From contig NC_134702.1 in assembly GCF_043290135.1 (NCBI RefSeq), positions 188,264,491 to 188,328,490 of the forward strand: 64,000 bases of DNA. The letters run 5' to 3'. The stretch is from Rhipicephalus microplus (Eukaryota; Arthropoda; Arachnida; Ixodida; Ixodidae). Below, one piece after another: positions 34,016 through 43,088 of this stretch; position 1 is the stretch's first letter, and every line of letters starts with the position of its first letter. The notes under the pieces were generated by a model. It saw only the letters and a list, made by a program, of their open reading frames with translations. It had not been told where the DNA came from and made no database searches. Both the position numbers and the translations under genes were made by a program.

Positions 34016-35019
34016 CCAGAAGGACGCGAGATTGCCCAATATCATAAGTAGCTTCACCCCTAAAATTCACCGAGGCAAACAATGGTGACTTGTTTGCAAC
34101 AGAAAAGTTACATAATATACACTTGACAGACATGGGCACATTGAACTCATTTGTGAAATGTGGGGCACATGCGGAGATTTTTTTCATAGAATTGTGTGGC
34201 ATGGCAACAGCATCAAAGTAAATTTATTGAAAAGGCCAAGAAAGAATCAACTCTATGCAAATACATATAGCCTCACCCATTTTAACAGTTCGTGACCATG
34301 CATGTGAGCGATGATCCACACTGTCGTGTATACTGACGATCAAAACTGTAAACGAGATGCGCTTTCATGACACAGCATCAAAGAACCTAAAATACCTTTG
34401 AATTTTTATGCGCATGGAACTGTACTATGTAAATAAATTTATAATCAGTTAAAGGTTCTATTGTAAGATGAAAGGCAGTTCACCTGTAATTTTAGACAAT
34501 ACAAAAGGTCTGCGAATACCTTGTGGTATATAGAAGGCAACAGGGACTAAAGTGAACGAGAGCATGTACATCGCATTCACGTTTCCACGCTTCAAATATT
34601 TTGTGGTTGCCACAATGACAAACTGTCGGTGTCATAATGTTATAGGTGCATGGAAATAATTTGAAAGAATAAGAGACAATGACATGCTGCCAGTAAGTGG
34701 AATACCAACCCATATCCTCTCAAATAATTGCACTATAATAACTTTCTACCCTAAGCCACATCAATCTATGAAAAAGTAGCATTCCCTTGGGCTTTCCTAG
34801 GTATCGTTGACTGACGGCTCACTTCATGCATATTGCGAAGAAGGTCAGTCCGCACAAAACATGTATAAGACATTACGGCCAGAGTCACGATCATGTAACA
34901 ATAAACAACTTGAACACGGTCAACAAGGCGCACATTTTATGACAGCTAAAATAATTGGCAGCCACTACTGTAAGGGCAGAAGGCGGACTATCGAAGAGCT
35001 TGGGTCGTAGTAAAGGGAA
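34016..35019. other. Intron 7 stretch, no gene
   Basis: Nothing recognisable on either strand. Confidence 0.5.
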
Positions 35020-35475
35020 ACAATAACTTGGTTAGGATTGATAAACTGCACTTTGAGAGCTCTAATGCCATATTTCCCGCTCTCATAAGTGTATTAGCAG
35101 CGCAGAAAATCAAGGTTGACGTTTATTTTTTAAATGTCGTGCTCAGGACTCCACTTGTGATGTCAGAAATTCCAAAATGTATTTTCCATATTTTCGCGAC
35201 ATTGGCTTGATGAAGTTGTCTGGAACTTCGCACGCTAGGTCTATAGCAGCCACATATGTCAATTTACTTCCCTATTAATGATTGGTAGAGGACCTAATAG
35301 GCGCCTTGAAAATCTCTGACGTCACAATGGTTGCTTTGGGAATTTTGAGGTGGCATCTCCAGCAGCATTTTCTTTTCACGCGTTTTCTCTATACCAAGTA
35401 TCGCATCGTGATAAGAACGGTGTTTTCGGAATTGTGAAAGCCTACTTTACTAATTCACGAAAAATCATTTTCCTT
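35020..35475 (+). repeat. Diverged interspersed repeat, copy 1
   Basis: Shares a series of blocks in the same order with about 59865-60315: AAGGTTGACG, GTGATGTCA, CGACATTGG, GAACTTCGCACGCTAGGTCTAT-like, TTGAGGTGGC, TTTTC.CGCGTTT and CTTTACTAA. Non-coding, highly diverged. Confidence 0.5.
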
Positions 35476-36239
35476 GTATTGCCCTTCTGATAATCAGTAA
35501 GCAGCCACCAGCCCGATTTTTAACTGCAAACAGCGCCTCGATGTTGAAAAGGCTAGCCACTATAGAATGTCTCCCCCAGAAATACGAGTAAGGGCTTGTA
35601 AGGACGCGCATGACCAGGAGTGGCAAGAAAGCATTTGCAGAAAAAACCGAGGACGTCGATTGGCAAGAAAAAATTGCGTCGTTACCGACAACACACGAAT
35701 CAAATGTGATCTCTCCATGCTCATTCGCCTTTTGCAGATGTTTCGGCACGCTGTACATTATTCCACTATAATAGGAAGGATGTTAGCAATAAAAATGGCT
35801 GGCTTTGTTTACATTTCTGTACAATTTTTTCACAGATGACGTGAATTTCGGGGCAAGAGCCATCAGTGTCCACACTACATGATATGAGCATTATTTTGTA
35901 GTGAATTGCTCCACCGCAATACCGATGTTCACGCGTGCTTAGTTATAAAATCAGAACAGGACACTTCTTTATCCGGGTGCGCAATGCATACCATTTAGAA
36001 ATTTCACTTCCACAACCATTGTGAGTGCATTACAAACAGAAACAAAGCTAAGGTGGCAAGGCTTCATGAAATAAGGCATTCAGAAGTATCATGCGCTGTG
36101 CCCTCTGGAACTTAGGGTACAAGCATAAGTTCCCTAATTTTGTCTCCCCCTCACGTGTTTGCCTTTTCTGGGAATCTATAGTCAGCTACCCCAATGACCC
36201 ACCGATTTTCTGCCTATGTGCTACTTGCCTGGCCCATGT
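35476..36239. other. Intron 7 stretch, no gene
   Basis: Nothing recognisable. Confidence 0.5.
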
Positions 36240-36645
36240 CGATTTTTAATGCGAAGCATTTCTTACTCGCACGATGTCGCGCTTCGGGGTCGGCGGCAGC
36301 TCCATCCACACCCCCACTATGCATGCTCGCGTCTCGTGTGAACTGTCACGCCCCTCCCCCTTGTCTCCTCGCAAGGCCAACGCAGGTAGCATTTGCTAGT
36401 AAAAAACCGACTGCTTGCGCTGCGCCACCGTTCACTGGCCACCGCGTATATGCACGCACTGGATTGTGCGTTCGAAATTCAGTCAAGGGTGTCTTTATTT
36501 GGCTTTCGTTTGACTTGATGCTTTGCTTGACTCGAGTTGATGCAATGGAAGCAACTGTACCTTTAACCGGTAGTAAGACACAAACGAACATCAGCGTCGC
36601 GCTACTTGTTGAAGGCAACGCTTCTCCTTCATTCAATAGAAAAGA
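36240..36645 (+). repeat. ~400-bp interspersed repeat, copy 2
   Basis: Plus-strand counterpart of 10388-10790: AATGCGAAGCATTTCTTACT, CTAGTAAAAAACCGACTGCT, GGCTTTCGTTTGACTTGATG, GGCAACGCTTCTCCTTCATT. The copies sit in different introns in opposite orientation, so this is a dispersed family. Confidence 0.7.
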
Positions 36646-36647
36646 AT

Positions 36648-36917
36648 CGATTGACTGATATGTAAGGTTTTTAAGTACCCTCCACCCCCCCCCCCCCCCC
36701 AAAAAAAAAGAAACACCAGGTGATTATGAGAGACGCCGTAGTGGAGGGCTCCGGAAATTTCGACCACCAGGAGTTCTTTAAGGTGCACCCAAATTTGAGC
36801 AAACGGGCCTACAACATTTTCTCCTCCATCGAAAATGCAGCCGCCGCCACCAGGACTCGATCCCACGACCTTCGGTTCTGCCGCCGAGGACCCTAGCCAC
36901 TAGACCACCGTGGTGGG
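36648..36917 (-). mobile_element. Ruka-like SINE, copy 4
   Basis: Minus-strand copy: tail remnant GATTGACTGATATGTAAGG, then a poly-C/poly-A run (about 36684-36710) interrupting the body, then the body and the head CTAGACCACCGTGGTGGGGC. Confidence 0.8.
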
Positions 36918-37197
36918 GCTAATAGATAAGAACAATAAAGACGAAATATTCCAAAACTGTACCTAATTACGCGACATTAACGCGATACCCCCCCCCCCCC
37001 CAATCTGCGACACATTTACTTGAGTTGCCCACGTGGCAAGATGCCGTCGGGTTTTTGGGGGCGAACCTTCTTAGGCCATGGGCCGTTCCCTCCTGCGTAT
37101 GTAGCCTGTAGCCACCTCTAGTTTATGACTTGCTAAATAGCAGGCATTGTTTGTATATGACCTTGGGAATAATATGAATAGATGGCATTAGTATTAT

Positions 37198-38262
37198 TCA
37201 CAGCATATTTACGGAGTTAATGAAGACGAGTGGGGCGAAGCGTACGTCCGCTTATCCGTTTGTCCAACCACCCGTGTGTGCATCCGTTCGCGCGTCCACA
37301 GATCCGTTCTTGCTTCCGTCCGCCCGTCCGTGTCTCCGTGCTTTTGTCCATCCGTTTGTCTGTCCGCGTCTGCTTCCGTCCATTCGTCCGTGCTTTCGTC
37401 CATCCCTATGTGCTTCCGTACATCCGTACGTGCGTCCTTGCTTGTGTCCGTCCGTCTGCCTGTCCATCCGTACTTGCGTTCGTCCACGTATCCGTCCGTC
37501 CGTGCGTCCGCCAATCCGTGCTTTCGTTCGGCCGCGCGTCTGTTCATCCATCCGTCCGTGCTTCTGTCCGCCCGTCCATCTGTCCATCCGTGCGTCTGTC
37601 CATCCGTCCGTCTGTCTTTCCTTTCGGCCTTCCGTTCATCTACACGTCCGTCCATCCCTACGTGCTCTCGTCCACCCGTACGTGCGTCCGTGCTTGTGTC
37701 CGTCTGTCTGCCTGTCTATCCGTACTTCTGTTCGTCCATGTGTCGGTCCGTCCGTGCTTCCGCTCATCTGCGCATCCGTCCGTCCGTGCTTCCGTTCATC
37801 CGCGTGTCTGTCCATCCATTCGTCTGTGCTTCTGTCCGTCCGTCTATCTGTCCGTCCATGCGTCTGTCCGTCAGTAATTCCATTCATTTACGCGTCCATC
37901 TGCCCGTGCTTCTGTCCGTCCGTGCTTCCGTTCATCCACGCGTCCATCCGTCCGTCCGTGCGTCCGTGCTTCTGTCCGTCTGTGTATTCGTGCTTCCATT
38001 AATTTACGTGTCCATCCATCCATCCATGCTCCACGCATCCGTCCATCCATCCTTGCTTTTGTTCATCCACGCGTCCATTCGTGCGTCCGTGCTTCTATTC
38101 ATCTGTTCGTCCGTGCTTCCGGTTATCTTCGCGTTCATGCGTCCATCCATGTGTCCGTGCTTCTGTGCGTTTGTCGGATGGATTGACACACGGACAAATG
38201 TACGGACGCATAGACAGGAGCACGGACCCTTCGTCATCATTCACTGCGTGAATATGCTGTGA
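37198..38262. mobile_element. Fold-back-like element with CCGT array
   Basis: The ends are inverted repeats of about 35 bp with mismatches: TCACAGCATATTTACGGAGT inward from 37198, and TCACAGCATATTCACGCAGT on the minus strand inward from 38262. Between them, degenerate TCCGTCCG-type repeats fill about 37245-38175 on the + strand; near 38176 the array flips to GGAC/CGGA units until 38228. Arms of tandem short repeats in opposite orientation are the layout of fold-back elements. No real protein is encoded: the long Pro/Ser/Val/Arg frames are translations of the tetranucleotide array. Confidence 0.65.
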
Positions 38263-38877
38263 TTTATTTTCTTCTTGATACTAGCTACGATATCCTTAGC
38301 CCCACCTTAAGCAGCCACTTTGCTCTCTTCCTGTCTCTTAAGGTTACAGCTATAGTTTTTCTTTCCATAGCTCGCAGCGTCGTTCTTAATTTAAGTTGAG
38401 CCCTCTTTGTAAGCTTCCAGGTTTCTTTTCCGTGTGCAGAAAGAAACCAGGTTTCTGCTTCATAGGCGTGAGGAGGCACAGGAAAGTAGGTTGGCAGATG
38501 AGATTAAAAAGTTTGCGGGTATAGCTCCGCTACATCAAGCACAAGACCGGGTTGATCGGCAGAATACGGGAGAGGCATTCGTCCTGCAGTTGGCGTGGTC
38601 AGGCTGCTGCTGCTGCTTATGATACTGAGTATTATCGCGAGCAGTATCATGCCTTAAATAACGGTACACAATATACACGCCAAACATCGATAAATACAAA
38701 TTACCGCACGTTACCAAACCACTCATAGCACCTCTGGATGGCCCCAGAAATATTTACTTTAGTTCTTGTGTCTAGCACAAATGTTGAAGTTTTGGCTTCA
38801 TTCCTTTATTCCAAAAACAGTGAAATGTACTAAATGCACACGCAAAAGGCAAGCAATCCACGCCTAGACCGAAAATT
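38263..38877. other. Intron 7 stretch, no gene
   Basis: Short decayed sequence. The minus strand at 38285-38479 (RAMERKTIAVTLRDRKRAKW) is reminiscent of LINE C-termini but unplaced. Confidence 0.4.
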
Positions 38878-41800
38878 GGGCCAGGCAGCAGCACTACCGC
38901 GTGGGCCAGGCAGCAGCACTACCGGCGGGATGCTCAGTAATCCCTTCTGCTTCGTTCTTCAGGTTTTGGCTGTGCTTCAAGAAACTCGGCTATCACAGCG
39001 CGGCTGCCTCCCTGGAATCAAGCAAGCCGAACTGCTACGCAGATATGGACCGGAGCCATCGCCGCTTGCCGACTACGTTATCAGCAGCATCAAAAGTCTT
39101 CTCACCGCAAGATGGCCATTGCGACCATCTTCGGTGACGTCACATCACATGTCCATCTTGGAAGCTACAAAAGGGCGTGAACCGGCGAGCTACCCCAGTG
39201 GGCCAGGCAGCAGCACTACCGGCGGGATGCTCAGTAATCCCTTCTGCTTCGTTCTTCAGGTTTTGGCTGTGCTTCAAGAAATTCGGCTATCACAGCGCGG
39301 CTGCCTCCCTGGAATCAAGCAAGCCGAACTGCTACGCAGATATGGACCGGAGCCATCGCCGCTTGCCGACTACGGTATCAGCAGCATCAAAAGTCTTCTC
39401 ACCGCAAGATGGCCATTGCGACCATCTTCGGTGACGTCACATCACATGTCCATCTTGGAAGCTACAAAAGGGCGTGAACCGGCGAGCCACCCCAGTGGGC
39501 CAGGCAGCAGCACTACCGGCGGGATGCTCAGTAATCCCTTCTGCTTCGTTCTTCAGGTTTTGGCTGTGCTTCAAGAAATTCGGCTATCACAGTGCGGCTG
39601 CCTCCCTGGAATCAAGCAAGCCGAACTGCTACGCAGATATGGACCGGAGCCATCGCCGCTTGCCGACTACGGTATCAGCAGCATCAAAAGTCTTCTCACC
39701 GCAAGATGGCCATTGCGACCATCTTCGGTGACGTCACATCACATGTCCATCTTGGAAGCTACAAAAGGGCGTGAACCGGCGAGCTACCCCAGTGGGCCAG
39801 GCAGCAGCACTACCGGCGGGATGCTCAGTAATCCGTTCGGCTTCGTTCTTCAGGTTTTGGCTGTGCTTCAAGAAATTCGGCTATCACAGCGCGGCTGCCT
39901 CCCTGGAATCAAGCAAGCCGAACTGCTACGCAGATATGGACCGGAGCCATCGCCGCTTGCCGACTACGGTATCAGCAGCATCAAAAGTCTTCTCACCGCA
40001 AGATGGCCATTGCGACCATCTTCGGTGACGTCACATCACATGTCCATCTTGGAAGCTACAAAAGGGCGTGAACCGGCGAGCCACCCCAGTGGGCCAGGCA
40101 GCAGCACTACCGGCGGGATGCTCAGTAATCCGTTCTGCTTCGTTCTTCAGGTTTTGGCTGTGCTTCAAGAAATTCGGCTATCACAGCGCGGCTGCCTCCC
40201 TGGAATCAAGCAAGCCGAACTGCTACGCAGATATGGACCGGAGCCATTGCCGCTTGCCGACTACGGTATCAGCAGCATCAAAAGTCTTCTCATCGCAAGA
40301 TGGCCATTGCGACCATCTTCGGTGACGTCACATCACATGTCCATCTTGGAAGCTACAAAAGGGCGTTAACCGGCGAGCCACCCCAGTGGGCCAGGCAGCA
40401 GCACTACCGGCGGGATGCTCAGTAATCCCTTCTGCTTCGTTCTTCAGGTTTTGGCTGTGCTTCAAGAAATTCGGCTATCACAGCGCGGCTGCCTCCCTGG
40501 AATCAAGCAAGCCGAACTGCTACGCAGATATGGACCGGAGCCATCGCCGCTTGCCGACTACGGTATCAGCAGCATCAAAAGTCTTCTCACCGCAAGATGG
40601 CCATTGCGACCATCTTCGGTGACGTCACATCACATGTCCATCTTGGAAGCTACAAAAGGGCGTGAACCGGCGAGCTACCCCAGTGGGCCAGGCAGCAGTA
40701 CTACCGGCGGGATGCTCAGTAATCCGTTCTGCTTCGTTCTTCAGGTTTTGGCTGTGCTTCAAGAAATTCGGCTATCACAGCGCGGCTGCCTCCCTGGAAT
40801 CAAGCAAGCCGAACTGCTACGCAGATATGGACCGGAGCCATCGCCGCTTGCCGACTACGGTATCAGCAGCATCAAAAGTCTTCTCACCGCAAGATGGCCA
40901 TTGCGACTATCTTCGGTGACGTCACATCACATGTCCATCTTGGAAGCTACAAAAGGGCGTGAACCGGCGAGCCACCCCAGTGGGCCAGGCAGCAGCACTA
41001 CCGGCGGGATGCTCAGTAATCCGTTCTGCTTCGTTCTTCAGGTTTTGGCTGTGCTTCAAGAAATTCGGCTATCACAGCGCGGCTGCCTCCCTGGAATCAA
41101 GCAAGCCGAACTGCTACGCAGATATGGACCGGAGCCATCGCCGCTTGCCGACTACGGTATCAGCAGCATCAAAAGTCTTCTCACCGCAAGATGGCCATTG
41201 CGACTATCTTCGGTGACGTCACATCACATGTCCATCTTGGAAGCTACAAAAGGGCGTGAACCGGCGAGCCACCCCAGTGGGCCAGGCAGCAGCACTACCG
41301 GCGGGATGCTCAGTAATCCGTTCTGCTTCGTTCTTCAGGTTTTGGCTGTGCTTCAAGAAATTCGGCTATCACAGCGCGGCTGCCTCCCTGGAATCAAGCA
41401 AGCCGAACTGCTACGCAGATATGGACCGGAGCCATTGCCGCTTGCCGACTACGGTATCAGCAGCATCAAAAGTCTTCTCACCGCAAGATGGCCATTGCGA
41501 CCATCTTCGGTGACGTCACATCACATGTCCATCTTGGAAGCTACAAAAGGGCGTGAACCGGCGAGCCACCCCAGTGGGCCAGGCAGCAGCACTACCGGCG
41601 GGATGCTCAGTAATCCCTTCTGCTTCGTTCTTCAGGTTTTGGCTGTGCTTCAAGAAATTTGGCTATCACAGCGCGGCTGCCTCCCTGGAATCAAGCAAGC
41701 CGAACTGCTACGCAGATATGGACCGGAGCCATCGCCGCTTGCCGACTACGGTATCAGCAGCATCAAAAGTCTTCTCACCGCAAGATGGCCATTGCGACCA

Positions 41801-42231
41801 TCTTCGGTGACGTCACATCACATGTCCATCTTGGAAGCTACAAAAGGGCGTGAACCGGCGAGCTACCCCAGTGGGCCAGGCAGCAGCACTACCGGCGGGA
41901 TGCTCAGTAATCCGTTCTGCTTCGTTCTTCAGGTTTTGGCTGTGCTTCAAGAAATTCGGCTATCACAGCGCGGCTGCCTCCCTGGAATCAAGCAAGCCGA
42001 ACTGCTACGCAGATATGGACCGGAGCCATCGCCGCTTGCCGACTACGGTATCAGCAGCATCAAAAGTCTTCTCACTGCAAGATGGCCATTGCGACTATCT
42101 TCGGTGACGTCACATCACATGTCCATCTTGGAAGCTACAAAAGGGCGTGAACCGGCGAGCCACCCCAGTGGGCCAGGCAGCAGCACTACCGGCGGGATGC
42201 TCAGTAATCCCTTCTGCTTCGTTCTTCAGGT
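38878..42231 (+). repeat. 297-bp tandem monomer array (LINE 5' region)
   Basis: Unit starts taken at ATGCTCAGTAATCC: 38930, 39227, 39524, 39821, 40118, 40415, 40712, 41009, 41306, 41603, 41900 and a 35-bp partial at 42197. Units differ at only a few sites. The period is exactly 99 codons, so one frame stays open across the array, broken once by TAA at 40367-40369. Units 5-7 and 9-11 share the same variants (CCATTGCCGC; CCCTTC with GAGCTACC; CTATCTTCGG), pointing to a duplicated three- or four-unit block. Array length in the assembly may not be exact. Confidence 0.97.
39108..39162 (+). promoter_or_regulatory. Monomer promoter-like motif cluster (unit 1 shown)
   Basis: Each monomer carries CAAGATGGCCAT and two CCATCTT cores on the opposite strand sense (ACCATCTTCGG and GTCCATCTTGG), all close to the YY1 consensus, plus a full CRE palindrome TGACGTCA and a CACATG E-box-like site. 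YY1 sites at the 5' end position transcription starts in mammalian L1, so the array plausibly acts as repeated promoter units. Confidence 0.5.
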
Positions 42232-42472
42232 TGGTGATAACCGGCCATCGCATTGTTTTCGTAGTGACAACCCTTATTTGTTGCTGCTGCCTTGCCCACA
42301 CTTTGTACTAAATGTTGTTACTTATATTTTCACCCTAGCAAAAAGTTTATTACTTTGTGGCGACATTGAAACAAACCCCGGTCCCTCCCAAAGTGATACG
42401 TTGCGTGAGTTACTGGCTGGACAACAAAAAATATTGGAAACCATGGCATCTATGCAATCTTTCTTCTCATGA
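42197..42472 (+). CDS. LINE leader peptide with 2A, N-terminal part of ORF1
   Basis: From the ATG in the last partial monomer, 91 codons: MLSNPFCFVLQVGDNRPS, a hydrophobic stretch (YLLLLPCPHFVLNVVTYIF), then AKSLLLCGDIETNPGPSQSD and LLAGQQKILETMASMQSFFS before TGA. The frame is also open upstream through the monomers to 40370. The NPGP motif lets the ribosome release the upstream peptide and continue. The natural continuation is the ORF1 coiled coil, now +1 out of frame (shift between about 42440 and 42470). The hydrophobic stretch could act as a signal sequence; that is inference. Confidence 0.7.
   Translation: MLSNPFCFVLQVGDNRPSHCFRSDNPYLLLLPCPHFVLNVVTYIFTLAKSLLLCGDIETNPGPSQSDTLRELLAGQQKILETMASMQSFFS
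42359..42385 (+). other. 2A ribosome-skipping motif (GDIETNPGP)
   Basis: Matches the 2A consensus D(V/I)ExNPGP, preceded by the usual hydrophobic SLLLCG context. 2A-like motifs at the start of ORF1 are known in APE-type non-LTR elements of several invertebrates. Skipping would occur between the final Gly and Pro, near 42382/42383. Confidence 0.85.
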
Positions 42473-43088
42473 GAAGATAGAAAAGAAATTGTCATCAGTA
42501 AGCGACAGAATGGAGGCAATGGAGAAACAGCTGTCTAGTCTTGCCACATTGGGCGATAAGATTAAAGACTTAGAAGACCAAATGTCCCACCTTGATAGAA
42601 ACTTCGTGGCACTTAGGGGCAAAGTAGATGACTTAGAAAATAGGAGTCGCCGAAATAACCTAATCATCTATGGTCTTTATGAACCCAAGAATGAGACACA
42701 TGAAGAATTGGAAAAGAAATTTAATAAGGACATTGGAGAAGAAAAACTGGGACTTAAAGCGGTCAGCATTGAGCGAATTCATAGGATAGGCCGCAGTATG
42801 GAAAATAAAAATCGTCCAATTGTAATAAAGTGTCTGGATTATAGAGAAAAGCTGTCAGTTTTAAAAGTTTCGCATAAACTTAAAGGCACTTTATTGTCTA
42901 TTGCGGAAGATTTTTCGCATCATGTCCGTGAGCAGCGAAGGATGCTTTGGAAAACTGCTCAAGACGAAAAGGAAAAAGGGGCCAAGGTAAAGCTTATCTA
43001 TGATAAGCTAAGTGTAAACGGCGTTATGTACGGTTGGGACAGTGACAAGAAATGCCGCTTTCAGTTGAAAAGTGATAGGCGGGTTTGA
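42466..43088 (+). CDS. LINE ORF1 protein
   Basis: Reads HEKIEKKLSSVSDRMEAMEK then LGDKIKDLEDQMSHL (coiled coil, about 42470-42640), ENRSRRNNLIIYGLYEP (RRM-like entry motif of L1-type ORF1p), RIHRIGRSMENKNRPIVIKC and a C-terminal stretch ending QLKSDRRV, TGA at 43086-43088. Such ORF1 proteins trimerise through the coiled coil, bind element RNA and act as nucleic-acid chaperones. The same frame is open upstream to 42357 but that part is out of register with the 2A leader. Confidence 0.82.

Noticed and set aside
37220..38262. Long overlapping frames on both strands encoding Val/Arg/Pro/Ser or Asp/Gly/Arg/Thr repeats
   Set aside because: They are translations of the degenerate CCGT array, open in several frames at once, with no start context or homology.
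38930..42231. CRISPR-like or coding-gene interpretation of the regular array
   Set aside because: Units are 297 bp without unique spacers, and they lead directly into a LINE.
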